The translations under genes were made by a program, and so were the position numbers. This document shows positions 15,049 to 23,630 of a DNA stretch of 64,000 bases, piece by piece. The stretch lies in NCBI GenBank assembly GCA_036744005.1, contig DAINOJ010000011.1:4752-68751 (forward strand), read 5' to 3'. Numbering within the stretch: position 1 is the first letter of the stretch; each line of letters begins with the position of its first letter. Below the pieces are notes generated by a model. The model did not search any database and was not told where the DNA came from. It saw nothing but the letters and a program-made list of their open reading frames with translations. The DNA is from CALCNS01 sp937897315. Its GTDB lineage: Bacteria > Bacillota > JAAYKD01.

Positions 15049-15735
15049 CTACTCCCCTTTTTCTTTATGGTCACAGAACCCTGCAGCAATATGTGATGCA
15101 TCACAGAAGGGCATATCTTTCGACTGCCCGCACCGGCACAAGGTGATTCGGTTCCTGATTTCATAGGCACTCCCATCGGCAGAAAAAATGGGGATTCCAC
15201 CTCGAACGTACAGGGGACCACTGACACCCTTCTCCGGGTCTTGCAAGAGTACGATGCCTGGCTCCAATTCGGGTTCATGTTCGTAGCCATCTTTCTCTTG
15301 GATGACGAGTCGTCCCGATGGACACAAGTTCGAGCCTTCTATGGCTTCAAGTCGATCTTCCTCTTTATCGGAGCACTCTACTAAGTCCCAAACTTCCCCT
15401 GGCTGCCGATGACATAAACGAGACAACGAGCAGCGGTGGTCATCGAGTAAATCCACGGTCTTACCAACCAACAACTCTGCCCGTTGGTGAAATCCCTCTT
15501 TGGAAGCGACTTCTTCGTGGCAAAACTCTTCGTGCATATGACTTCCGTCGCAATACGGAAAGTTTTTGGACTTTCCGCATCGGCATAACGTATAGGTTTG
15601 AGTGAGTGGGAAATCCCTTCCCTTTTCGTAATGATAGCTCTTCCCTTCGGGAACGATGATTTCCTCGCTGAGGGGGACTCCACCGGTAACCAAATAAGGC
15701 CCTCGTTTGAGGATTTTGATTTGCATTTTGTTCAT
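15049..15735 (-). CDS. double CDGSH iron-sulfur protein
   Basis: A 228-residue protein with two CDGSH zinc-finger-type [2Fe-2S] sites: CRCGKSKNFPYCDGSH (about residues 52-67) and CRCGQSKDMPFCDASH (about residues 202-217). Each supplies the three Cys and one His ligands of the mitoNEET-like cluster; in the second, Gly is replaced by Ala. Between them is a region with CSLSRLCH and CPSGRLVI cysteines, matching the divergent single-cluster ferredoxin-like domain often joined to CDGSH. Likely an iron-sulfur or electron-transfer sensor in the cytoplasm. It follows a methyltransferase gene by 38 bases and has its own terminator. Start ATG 15735 has AAAGGACGG upstream. Confidence 0.92.
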   Translation of the reverse strand: MNKMQIKILKRGPYLVTGGVPLSEEIIVPEGKSYHYEKGRDFPLTQTYTLCRCGKSKNFPYCDGSHMHEEFCHEEVASKEGFHQRAELLVGKTVDLLDDHRCSLSRLCHRQPGEVWDLVECSDKEEDRLEAIEGSNLCPSGRLVIQEKDGYEHEPELEPGIVLLQDPEKGVSGPLYVRGGIPIFSADGSAYEIRNRITLCRCGQSKDMPFCDASHIAAGFCDHKEKGE

Positions 15736-15773
15736 GTCAAAAAAGCCGTCCTTTGATTTGTTTTCTTCTTATT

Positions 15774-16418
15774 TCAACGTGACGGCTTATTCTCCTTTTT
15801 CATCGGAATACAAACATAAAACACCGCTCGTGTGTTGACTTGTACCATCTGAACCTCTGAAAAACATGGTTCCAATTGGGAATAACATTGTCTCATCTCG
15901 TTTTCGGCATGATGGATGAAGTGAAAGTAGTCTCCTCCCTCTAGCCATTCAATCATGTTGGTCCAAAAGGCACGATTGTTGTTATAGTCGTAGATGATGA
16001 CTTTTCGTTTTGTCACTCGGCTCATTTCGGCATACATTTTCTGGCGTTGCTCTTGAGGCATGCCGTGTGCAACAAACGACGCAATGGACACATCGAATGA
16101 GTTCTCCGGAAAGGGCAATGTTTGTGTCGCATCTGCCACACAGAAACGAATTCCCTTGTTTTCAGGTTTTCTCTTGCCGATTTCCAGCATTCGTTCTGCC
16201 GGGTCCATTCCGGTGACCTCATAACCCAAACTATGCAGAGCAGAACATAAGGCACCGGTTCCACAGCCCACATCGAGAATGGTTTTCACTTCTACTAAAC
16301 CGATTAGCTCTCCCAAGCGCTTCATCACACTCAAAAAGTGTCGTCGTTGCATGGGGTAGAAGAGACCGTAGAAGAACGAAATTTTATTAAACAAAGAGCC
16401 GGGTTTTTTACTGGACAA
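15774..16418 (-). CDS. class I SAM-dependent methyltransferase
   Basis: A 214-residue methyltransferase with motif I ILDVGCGTGALCSAL near residue 48, an acidic residue of motif II in VTGMDPAERM, motif III-like VADATQTLPFPENSFDVSIASF, as in UbiE/COQ5-type enzymes. Substrate unknown. The most likely start is TTG 16418, because GGGAGG lies 8 bases upstream; GTG 16427 overlaps that ribosome site. The first 30 residues (KKPGSLFNKISFFYGLFYPMQ) resemble the leader of small-molecule methyltransferases. It follows nrdD after a terminator and precedes the CDGSH gene. Confidence 0.85.
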   Translation of the reverse strand: MSSKKPGSLFNKISFFYGLFYPMQRRHFLSVMKRLGELIGLVEVKTILDVGCGTGALCSALHSLGYEVTGMDPAERMLEIGKRKPENKGIRFCVADATQTLPFPENSFDVSIASFVAHGMPQEQRQKMYAEMSRVTKRKVIIYDYNNNRAFWTNMIEWLEGGDYFHFIHHAENEMRQCYSQLEPCFSEVQMVQVNTRAVFYVCIPMKKENKPSR

Positions 16419-16434
16419 AGGCCTCACCTCCCTA

Positions 16435-16472
16435 GAAAAACCGCCGATTCACCGTTATGGTGTGAATCGGCG
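16435..16472 (-). terminator. terminator of nrdGD
   Basis: On the minus strand CGCCGATTCAC (complement of 16462-16472) pairs with GTGAATCGGCG (complement of 16442-16452), followed by G and five T. It ends the nrdG-nrdD transcript. Confidence 0.88.
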
Positions 16473-16479
16473 TGTTTGT

Positions 16480-18885
16480 TTAGTTGTTGTTATTTCCTTT
16501 GCAGAAACCTCGAATTTCTTGTATGGTGGCAAACGTTTGCTCAGTATGACCTTTGTCCACAACAACCAAGGAAGGTGCTGCTTGCACATGGAAGGTTTCG
16601 GCCATATCCGGTTTTTCAAAGGCATCAATGACTTGATACTGAATGCCTGCTTCATCCAACATACGCTTCGCTGTTTTGCAGTTAGGACAAGTCGGTGTTA
16701 CGAAAAGGAAGATTCCTTCTAGGGGCTCGACTTCACTGACGGTCACCACTTTGGCTTGCATTGTAGGAACTTGAACTGCGCTTTTTCTGAGAACCACATG
16801 CTGAATCTCACGATTTGCTTTCTCTTGTTGGTATTCCACACGATCTTTAAATTCTTGTGCCTTCCCTTCGTTCCAATTCTGTACCGGACGATAGTAACCG
16901 GTAATGCGGCTGTAGACTTCTGCATCACTGCCACATTGCGGACATTGGAAATGTTCTCCGGTGAGGTATCCATGTTCCGGACAAATCGAATAAGTAGGTG
17001 ACATGGTATAGTAGGGTAAGCTATAATTTTCGGCAATTTTTCGCACTAGGGTTGCAGTACTCTTCCAATCGGGTAATTTCTCACCCAAGAAAGCATGGAA
17101 TACCGTGCCCGAGGTATAAAGCGTTTGTAAATCATCTTGAATATCGAGAGCAGAAAAAATATCATCCGTAAATCCTACGGGTAAATGGGAGCTGTTGGTA
17201 TAATAAGGAGTACCATTTTGGTTTGCTGTCTTGATGCTGGGGTATTTTTCAACATCATGTTTCGCCAAGCGATAGGTTGTCGATTCAGCTGGAGTTGCTT
17301 CCAAGTTAAACAAGCAACCATATTGCTCTTGATACATACTCAGCCGATCGCGCATATAATTCAGGACTTCTTTTGTAAATTCCTGGGTTCGTGGATCGGT
17401 CAACCCTTTACCCAACCAATTTGCATTCAACCCCACTTCGTTCATACCAATGATGCCAATGGTCGAGAAATGGTTGTCCAAGGTACCCAAATAATGCTTG
17501 GTATAGGGATAAAGTCCCGCATGTAATAATTGAGTAATGACTTTCCGTTTGGTATCGAGGGACCTCGCCGAAATGTCCATTTGTCGGTTCAATCGAGCAA
17601 AGAAATCGGCTTTGTCTGCGGATAAGTAGGCAATCTTCGGCATATTGATGGTGACAACTCCAATAGACCCTGTACTCTCTCCGCTTCCAAAGAACCCACC
17701 GGCTTTTTTACGCAGTTCCCGTAAATCCAGACGTAACCGGCAACACATGGAACGGACATCATTGGGTTCCATATCGCTGTTGATGTAATTAGAAAAATAC
17801 GGAGTGCCATATTTTGCCGTCATTTCAAAGAGTAAACGATTGTTTTCGGTATCGCTCCAGTCAAAATCCTTGGTAATCGAGTACGTTGGAATGGGATATT
17901 GGAAACCTCTACCATCGGCATCCCCGCCCAGCATGATTTTGATGAAGGCTCGATTGATGATGTCCATTTCGGCTTGACAATCACCGTAGGTAAAGTCCAT
18001 TTCTTTTCCCCCGACAATGGCAGGCTGATTGGCCAAATCGGGTGGTACAACCCAGTCTAGGGTGATGTTGGAGAAGGGAGCTTGTGTTCCCCAGCGACTG
18101 GGGGTGTTCACACCAAAAATAAAGGATTCAATGCTCTTCTCTACTTGATCATAGGTGAGATTGTCCACTTTGACAAAGGGTGCTAAATAGGTATCAAACG
18201 AAGAAAACGCTTGTGCACCGGCCCATTCGTTTTGCATGATGCCTAAGAAATTAACCATTTGGTTGCACAATGTGGCCAAATGCTTCGCCGGTGAAGAAGT
18301 AATCTTGCCGGAGATTCCTCCCAAGCCTTCTTGAATGAGCTGACGCAAAGACCAACCGGCACAATACCCGGTTAACATGGATAAATCATGTAAGTGCAAG
18401 TCACAGTTTCTATGGGCTTCGGCAATTTCCGGATCATAGATTTCGCTGAGCCAGTAGTTGGCAGTTATCGCACCGGAGTTACTGAGGATTAAACCACCAA
18501 CCGAATACGTCACGGTTGAATTTTCTTTGACTCGCCAGTCGCTCACTTTTACGTAGCTATCGACAATTTTCTTATAATCCAAGAGGGTGGATTTGACTTG
18601 GCGCAAGCTCTCGTGCTGTTTGCGATACAAAATATAGGCACGTGCTACGTCGGCATAACCTGCTTGAATGAGGATACGCTCCACGCTATCTTGAATGTCT
18701 TCCACCTGAATGAATCCATCTTTGATTTTGGGAGCAAAATCGGCAGTCACTTTTAAGGCCATGAAATCCACTACATTACGGTCGTAAGGGGTTTGCTTTG
18801 CTTCAAATGCTTTAATCATAGCATTGGAAATCTTCTCCAAGTTAAATTCAACGATTTGTCCGTCGCGCTTCATCACACGGTACAT
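16480..18885 (-). CDS. nrdD: anaerobic ribonucleoside-triphosphate reductase with fused redox domain
   Basis: An 801-residue class III ribonucleotide reductase that makes dNTPs without oxygen. The N-terminal ATP-cone (VMKRDGQIVEFNLEKISNAM) is followed by the ten-stranded barrel; the zinc site shows C-x2-H and C-x2-C (CPEHG, CPQC), and the glycyl radical is Gly663 in SRITGYYRP. Unusually, the last 80 residues are a glutaredoxin/thioredoxin-like domain with Cys733-PN-Cys736 and a cis-Pro segment AAPSLVVV, a probable built-in reductant. Start ATG 18885 is favoured since AAGGA is 9 bases upstream; ATG 18891 is only 3 away. It follows nrdG by 37 bases. Confidence 0.96.
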   Translation of the reverse strand: MYRVMKRDGQIVEFNLEKISNAMIKAFEAKQTPYDRNVVDFMALKVTADFAPKIKDGFIQVEDIQDSVERILIQAGYADVARAYILYRKQHESLRQVKSTLLDYKKIVDSYVKVSDWRVKENSTVTYSVGGLILSNSGAITANYWLSEIYDPEIAEAHRNCDLHLHDLSMLTGYCAGWSLRQLIQEGLGGISGKITSSPAKHLATLCNQMVNFLGIMQNEWAGAQAFSSFDTYLAPFVKVDNLTYDQVEKSIESFIFGVNTPSRWGTQAPFSNITLDWVVPPDLANQPAIVGGKEMDFTYGDCQAEMDIINRAFIKIMLGGDADGRGFQYPIPTYSITKDFDWSDTENNRLLFEMTAKYGTPYFSNYINSDMEPNDVRSMCCRLRLDLRELRKKAGGFFGSGESTGSIGVVTINMPKIAYLSADKADFFARLNRQMDISARSLDTKRKVITQLLHAGLYPYTKHYLGTLDNHFSTIGIIGMNEVGLNANWLGKGLTDPRTQEFTKEVLNYMRDRLSMYQEQYGCLFNLEATPAESTTYRLAKHDVEKYPSIKTANQNGTPYYTNSSHLPVGFTDDIFSALDIQDDLQTLYTSGTVFHAFLGEKLPDWKSTATLVRKIAENYSLPYYTMSPTYSICPEHGYLTGEHFQCPQCGSDAEVYSRITGYYRPVQNWNEGKAQEFKDRVEYQQEKANREIQHVVLRKSAVQVPTMQAKVVTVSEVEPLEGIFLFVTPTCPNCKTAKRMLDEAGIQYQVIDAFEKPDMAETFHVQAAPSLVVVDKGHTEQTFATIQEIRGFCKGNNNN

Positions 18886-18922
18886 CTTCATCCATCCTTT
18901 TCATTTTAATGTTGTTGTTTTA

Positions 18923-19615
18923 TTATTCTCCGCGCAACGTTGTGCCCGGTATGTTTTCTTTGAGAAGAGCTACAAAGCTTTTCATCTCTTCTTCATGGTA
19001 AGCATGAAGCCCGTTGGTCATGACGGTGGGCCCATCACGAAACGTTTGTAATATCAGAGGTGAATCACCTAGCTGCCAGTCCAGGTAGTCTTTTATTTGT
19101 TCTTTGGGATGAAGCTCACGTACCAATGTGGTACGAAACTCGTGAGGGACATCACTCTCGCGCAGGATTTGAATGCTTTCGCGAATGTGATTGATGTCTA
19201 TTTTCGAAAGTCCGCAGGTTTCAGCATAATTCTCGGGGATATTTTTTATGTCCATGGCTACGTAATCCACTAAGTTTTGTTGAGTCAATGTACGTAAAAC
19301 ATCGGGGTGGTAGCCATTGGTATCGAGTTTGATTTTGTAGGGTAAGGTTCGTAGTTCTCTCAGAAAGGTCTCTAATTCTCTTTGCAAGGTGGGTTCACCA
19401 CCACTGATGACGACGGCTTCCAATAACCCTTTTCTCTTCTCTAAAAAGCGAAAAACTTCTTGCACATCCAGTTCTCCGTGCCTGGCATCGGCGGTTGCCA
19501 ACTCGGCATTGTGACAAAAGGGACAGCGAAACTGGCAACCAGGAGTGAACAACACACAGGCCAATTTGCCGGGATAGTCTTGTAAACTCAGTTTAATCCA
19601 CCCGGAGATTTGCAC
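18923..19615 (-). CDS. nrdG: anaerobic RNR activase, radical SAM (NrdG)
   Basis: A 230-residue radical-SAM activase that installs the glycyl radical on NrdD. The cluster motif is CQFRCPFC (CxxxCxxC) near residue 27, followed by the SAM-binding ISGGEPTLQ segment and TNGYHPD. It begins with GTG 19615, set by GGGAGGG 6 bases upstream; a GTG six codons earlier is the alternative. The gene heads the nrdGD transcript and lies directly below two NrdR boxes and a consensus promoter. Length is slightly above short NrdG proteins and matches the longer Clostridia type. Confidence 0.94.
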   Translation of the reverse strand: MQISGWIKLSLQDYPGKLACVLFTPGCQFRCPFCHNAELATADARHGELDVQEVFRFLEKRKGLLEAVVISGGEPTLQRELETFLRELRTLPYKIKLDTNGYHPDVLRTLTQQNLVDYVAMDIKNIPENYAETCGLSKIDINHIRESIQILRESDVPHEFRTTLVRELHPKEQIKDYLDWQLGDSPLILQTFRDGPTVMTNGLHAYHEEEMKSFVALLKENIPGTTLRGE

Positions 19616-19629
19616 CGCTATCCCTCCCA

Positions 19630-19645
19630 ACACTATATATTGTGT
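19630..19645. promoter_or_regulatory. NrdR box 1
   Basis: ACACTATATATTGTGT matches the NrdR consensus acaCwAtATaTwGtgt at every position. It covers the predicted transcription start of nrdGD. NrdR represses nrd genes when dATP is high. Confidence 0.9.
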
Positions 19646-19650
19646 TTCTT

Positions 19651-19679
19651 ATTATATTCCTCATACTAGATGTTGTCAA
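19651..19679 (-). promoter_or_regulatory. consensus promoter of nrdGD
   Basis: On the minus strand TTGACA (complement of 19674-19679) and TATAAT (complement of 19651-19656) are 17 bases apart, a perfect sigma-A promoter. It is embedded in two NrdR boxes. Confidence 0.93.
19661..19676. promoter_or_regulatory. NrdR box 2 (degenerate)
   Basis: TCATACTAGATGTTGT matches about 10 of 16 NrdR consensus positions and lies 15 bases from box 1, centre-to-centre 31 bases (three helical turns), the usual tandem NrdR spacing. It overlaps the -35 region. Confidence 0.72.
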
Positions 19680-19714
19680 TAGAAGTTTCTACCAGAATAA
19701 GACTTTTTTTTACG

Positions 19715-19749
19715 AAAAAAGCAAAAGTGCTAACGAGTCGCACTTTTGC
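19715..19749 (-). terminator. terminator of the HD-protein operon
   Basis: On the minus strand GCAAAAGTGC and GCACTTTTGC enclose a 9-base loop, followed by six T. It lies about 50 bases past the stop at 19798. Confidence 0.88.
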
Positions 19750-19797
19750 TTAAAATATATCACATAGTTAAATTTCTTTCGCTTCCAATCAAGGATA

Positions 19798-20292
19798 TTA
19801 ATCCTTACCCAAAAGATGTTTCAGTATTTGCCAACCACTTGCGGTCTTAAAGAATTTTTCGGCACCCGCCCACACTTCTTCAGCAGGGGTTTTCCGGTCG
19901 ATAGCATTGACCAAATAATCGGCTTCCAGTAAGATTTGATAATCCATGCCCACGACATTTGTGGTTTCATGATGATGGGCGATTAGCCATTCGATTCTCT
20001 CTATAAATGCCGAGTCGCACGGTAGGTTCGCCAGGATGGCCCTGGCTTCTGCCGGTCCTTCCAGTTGTTGATACTGCCAAGCACTGCTGTTATATTTTTG
20101 CATGCTGACCTTGATGCCAATATCATGCATTAGTGCTACCACCTCAATAACACGTAAGGTGTCATGATCCACTTGCTCTGCATTAGCAATTGTTTTTGCA
20201 TACCCGTAGACCCGCAGAAAATGGTTGATTCGATGGGCATTGCCATGTTCGTGCTGCAGCATGGCTAAAGTCACTTGAGTCACTATATTCAT
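19798..20292 (-). CDS. HD-domain phosphohydrolase
   Basis: A 164-residue HD-superfamily protein: first metal histidine in HRINHFLRVYGYAK, the HD pair in VALMHDIGIK near residue 57, further histidines in AHHHET and an aspartate in EADYLVNAID. Members hydrolyse phosphomonoesters or nucleotides; substrate unknown. Start ATG 20292 follows AAGGAGG. It is the last gene of a three-gene run with an MFS transporter and a phosphodiesterase, and a clear terminator follows. Confidence 0.85.
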   Translation of the reverse strand: MNIVTQVTLAMLQHEHGNAHRINHFLRVYGYAKTIANAEQVDHDTLRVIEVVALMHDIGIKVSMQKYNSSAWQYQQLEGPAEARAILANLPCDSAFIERIEWLIAHHHETTNVVGMDYQILLEADYLVNAIDRKTPAEEVWAGAEKFFKTASGWQILKHLLGKD

Positions 20293-20317
20293 TGTTGTCC
20301 TCCTTGCATTTTCCTAG

Positions 20318-21562
20318 TTATTGAATTGTCCACAAAGGGCGTACATTCCTGCCAGCACTTTGCATATTTACCCCAAACAGAGCTGCAATGCTAGGAGCAA
20401 TATCCACCATGTCCATGTTTCCCAACGTTAGCGAAGCCTGTATATCGGCCCCTGAGACGAGGAGGTTTGAAGTATAGCTCTCTATCTCTTTGGAGTATCC
20501 GTGGGTAGCTCCTTGGGTTTTCGCACTCCATGAGGTATTCAATGCGGGGTTCTCCCAATCATCATCGAAGCAAAATCCAGGATTCGCTTCCACAAAAAAT
20601 CGTCCATTTACGCGTAAGGTCCGCCTGAAACAATCCCCCACATCTTTTGAGACTATCGCTAGTTTTCGCTCGATCATTTCAAGAAGTCCTGCTTCTTCGG
20701 GAGAAATGTGCAAATACGCTCCACCACCGGTACTTTGGAACCAAGCTCGAAACGTTCGGTTTTCTACATTCAAATACCCCTGATCACGCAGCCAGCGATT
20801 CAAAAACACTTTCGTATGCAGATTGATTTGACTATGGTCTCCTACCACCACAAAAGCCGTTTCGTCCCATTTTCCACTTTCCTTAACCGCCCGAACGATT
20901 CGGCCCAGATGCTCATCGGTATGATGCATCGCTTCTCTCACTTGAGGAGAGTTCGTTCCATAATGGTGCTTCATTTCGTCCAACTCAATCCAATGAACCA
21001 ACATCAAATGAGGTTGTTTCTTGCGAAATGTGTAAGCTGCGGCCTCTGCCGTAAAGTGATCCAATTGTGGCTGTTCACTTCCTTTTCGCAAGGAACCAAA
21101 ACGCATCTCTAATTCCAAACAATACATAGGACTACCATAACGCAACACTTTCCAAACTTGATTCTCTTTACCTATGGCACGTACTTCTGGTAGATGATAA
21201 CGAATGTTTGCCCCGGCAGTCACCGGCCAGAGCAAGGCCGCTGTAGTCATGCGATGCTGTTGAAGCAAATCATAAAGTGTTGGTTTGCGAATTTGCTGTG
21301 AAAACCAAAACCATGCCTGGTCTTTTTCTCGGACAAAAGGTTGGAAAGGATTGTTATGCGCAATACCGTGCTCTTCTGGCTCGTAACCGGTTACCATGGT
21401 GGTGTGTGCTGCATAGGTTAAGCTGGGAGTCACACTCCGGAGTTGGTTTGTATATGTCCCTCTTTGTAGTAAAAGTGCCATATGAGGAAGAGAAGCCGCC
21501 AAAGACCAATCTTCGGCGGCAAAAGCATCATAGGATATCACAATGACATGTTTATAGTTCAT
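20318..21562 (-). CDS. alkaline-phosphatase-superfamily phosphodiesterase
   Basis: A 414-residue cytoplasmic-looking member (no signal peptide) of the type I phosphodiesterase/nucleotide pyrophosphatase group. The metal aspartate is in VIVISYDAF, the nucleophile threonine is expected in TPSLTYAAHTTMVTG, and HWIELDEMKHHYG, VVGDHSQI and THGYSKE supply further metal ligands. Likely substrates are nucleotide or phospholipid-type phosphodiesters. Start ATG 21562 lies 3 bases after the upstream MFS gene, whose last codons contain the GAGG ribosome site, so the pair is translationally coupled. Confidence 0.88.
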   Translation of the reverse strand: MNYKHVIVISYDAFAAEDWSLAASLPHMALLLQRGTYTNQLRSVTPSLTYAAHTTMVTGYEPEEHGIAHNNPFQPFVREKDQAWFWFSQQIRKPTLYDLLQQHRMTTAALLWPVTAGANIRYHLPEVRAIGKENQVWKVLRYGSPMYCLELEMRFGSLRKGSEQPQLDHFTAEAAAYTFRKKQPHLMLVHWIELDEMKHHYGTNSPQVREAMHHTDEHLGRIVRAVKESGKWDETAFVVVGDHSQINLHTKVFLNRWLRDQGYLNVENRTFRAWFQSTGGGAYLHISPEEAGLLEMIERKLAIVSKDVGDCFRRTLRVNGRFFVEANPGFCFDDDWENPALNTSWSAKTQGATHGYSKEIESYTSNLLVSGADIQASLTLGNMDMVDIAPSIAALFGVNMQSAGRNVRPLWTIQ

Positions 21563-21565
21563 CTC

Positions 21566-22819
21566 TTATGCCTCAACTGTATTTGTGGATCTGGACTCTA
21601 CTTTCGGTAAGGTGAGGAAGATGAAGAAACCAATGATGAACAGCGGAATAATCGCCAATATACTTAATTTGGGGTTCCCGGTTAAGGTAGATGTTAACGC
21701 CATGACTCCGGGGCCAACAATCGCAGCAAATTTCCCGAAAATGTTGTAAAAGCCAAAGAATTCGTTCGACTGTTCCTTAGGTACCAACTTCGCATAATAA
21801 GATCGGCTTAAAGCCTGAATACCGCCTTGTGCAGAGCCTACCAACGCTCCCAAAACAAAGATGTGCCATACGGAAGAGATGAAATAGGCAGCAATACAAG
21901 CAACAATGTAGGTAAAAATCCCTACAATAATCATGAGTCGGGCCGAGTATTTTTTGGCCAGTCTGCCATACAAAATGGCAAATGGGAAAGCGATGATCTG
22001 TATCACTAGTAAAATGCCTAACAGAGTAAAAGTATCGAGTGCATTCGCCCCTAAAACAGTAGTGGCATAGGGTACGACCATTTTGATGATGGTATCTACA
22101 CCGTCGATGTAAAAGAAATAGGCGAGTAAGAAAATGAACACACTTCTGTGTTTCCGTATGTTGCGAAAGGTTTCGGCCAAGCGTTTAAAGCTGTTTAATA
22201 CCGGTTGTGGTTCCGGCTCGATGTAATGGCGTTGTTTCACATCACGAATCATCGGGATGGTCAGCAAGCCCCACCATAAAGCGGTTACGATAAATCCCAC
22301 CTGATAGCCAATGGCTTTGTCCATGCCTAAAACAAAGATGAGAGCCAGACTTAACCCAAATGGAATGATACTGGCGATATATCCAAAAGCAAAGCCACTC
22401 GTTGAGACTCGATCCATACGTTCATCATCGGTGACGTCGACCAAGAAAGAATCGTAGAAAATGTTTGCACCGGCAAATCCAAGTGCCGATAAAACATAGA
22501 ACAGGACCAGAAGCTGCCACTGCCCACTGGAAGGAGAAATAAACGCTAAAGCGGTGGTAGCCAAAATCCCAAGCAAGGCAAAAAAGGTAAAGAATCGTTT
22601 CTTAAAGTCCTTATAATCTGCGATGGTACCCAAAACTGGGCTTAATGTGGCAATGAGGATGCTTGCCAAAGAGTTGAAATAGCCCAAGTCCATACTGCTT
22701 CCCACATTCTCAAACATGCCGAAAATAATGGGCAGAAGTGCTGTTGTGACCGCCATGGAATACGCTGAGTTTCCACAATCGTATAATACCCAGGAACGCT
22801 CTTCTTTGGTCAGTTTCAT
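21566..22819 (-). CDS. MFS transporter, UMF1/Atg22-like
   Basis: A 417-residue 12-helix transporter. The N-terminal WVLYDCGNSAYSMAVTTALLP motif is diagnostic for the UMF1 family (Atg22-like effluxers), and DSFLVDVTDDERMDRVSTSGFAFGYIAS is the matching central loop. The family is thought to export amino acids or other small solutes; the substrate here is unknown. Start ATG 22819 follows AAGGAAG. Downstream phosphodiesterase and HD genes suggest a link with phosphorylated-metabolite turnover. Confidence 0.9.
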   Translation of the reverse strand: MKLTKEERSWVLYDCGNSAYSMAVTTALLPIIFGMFENVGSSMDLGYFNSLASILIATLSPVLGTIADYKDFKKRFFTFFALLGILATTALAFISPSSGQWQLLVLFYVLSALGFAGANIFYDSFLVDVTDDERMDRVSTSGFAFGYIASIIPFGLSLALIFVLGMDKAIGYQVGFIVTALWWGLLTIPMIRDVKQRHYIEPEPQPVLNSFKRLAETFRNIRKHRSVFIFLLAYFFYIDGVDTIIKMVVPYATTVLGANALDTFTLLGILLVIQIIAFPFAILYGRLAKKYSARLMIIVGIFTYIVACIAAYFISSVWHIFVLGALVGSAQGGIQALSRSYYAKLVPKEQSNEFFGFYNIFGKFAAIVGPGVMALTSTLTGNPKLSILAIIPLFIIGFFIFLTLPKVESRSTNTVEA

Positions 22820-22886
22820 GTTTGTACTTCCTTTCGTGAAGCTTTTCTCGCTGTATCAATTCTTGAAAGCCACGAAAATACCTTTT

Positions 22887-23630
22887 TTATCGTTCACGAA
22901 ATCTAGCCAAAAATTCTTGGGTTTCCAATCTGCTGGGTTTCTCGAAGATTTGCTCTGGGCTTCCCTCTTCCCAAATCACACCATCTTTCATGAAAACGAC
23001 TTGGCTTGAGACATCTCTGGCAAAAGCCATCTCATGAGTGACCACCAACATGGTCAGCCCTTCGGATGCCAACGTGCGCATAACCGTTAAGACTTCACCG
23101 ACCATTTGTGGGTCCAGTGCCGAAGTTGGTTCATCGAACAAGAGTATTTCGGGTTCCATGGCCAGAGCACGGGCTATGGCCACACGTTGCTTCTGACCCC
23201 CGCTCAATTGCTTGGGTTTGGCATGTATAAAGGGAGCCATTCCCACTTTCTGCAAATAGAACATCGCCCGTTCCGTCGCTTCTTTCTCTTTGACTTTCAG
23301 TACCAGTTCCGGTCCAACCGTGCAGTTCTTCAACGCAGTCATATGAGAAAAGAGATTGAAGTTTTGAAAAACCATACCCACCTTGGCACGATAGGCGGCA
23401 ACCGGTGTGGTGTGCTGTAATATATTGTTTCCATGAAATAAAATATCACCACTGTTGGGTGTCTCTAGAAGATTGATGCAACGCAACAGGGTCGATTTCC
23501 CGGAACCGGAGGAACCTATGATGCTGATGACATCTCCCGATGATACTCGAAAGTCAATGTCTTTGAGAACAACGTTTTGACCAAACACCTTGCTCAAATG
23601 ATGGATTTCCAAAATAGGTGATATATTCAA
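22887..23630 (-). CDS. amino-acid ABC transporter ATP-binding protein
   Basis: A 247-residue ATPase of the polar-amino-acid uptake (PAAT) type. Walker A is GSSGSGKSTLLRCINLLE, the Q-loop VFQNFNLF, the signature LSGGQKQRVAIARALA, Walker B ILLFDEPTSALDP and the H-loop VVTHEM. The TTG start at 23630 overlaps the permease stop by 4 bases (TTGA), with GGAGG 10 bases upstream, so translation is coupled. It is the last gene of the lysine-riboswitch operon and should energise lysine or related basic amino-acid uptake. Confidence 0.95.
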   Translation of the reverse strand: MNISPILEIHHLSKVFGQNVVLKDIDFRVSSGDVISIIGSSGSGKSTLLRCINLLETPNSGDILFHGNNILQHTTPVAAYRAKVGMVFQNFNLFSHMTALKNCTVGPELVLKVKEKEATERAMFYLQKVGMAPFIHAKPKQLSGGQKQRVAIARALAMEPEILLFDEPTSALDPQMVGEVLTVMRTLASEGLTMLVVTHEMAFARDVSSQVVFMKDGVIWEEGSPEQIFEKPSRLETQEFLARFRER

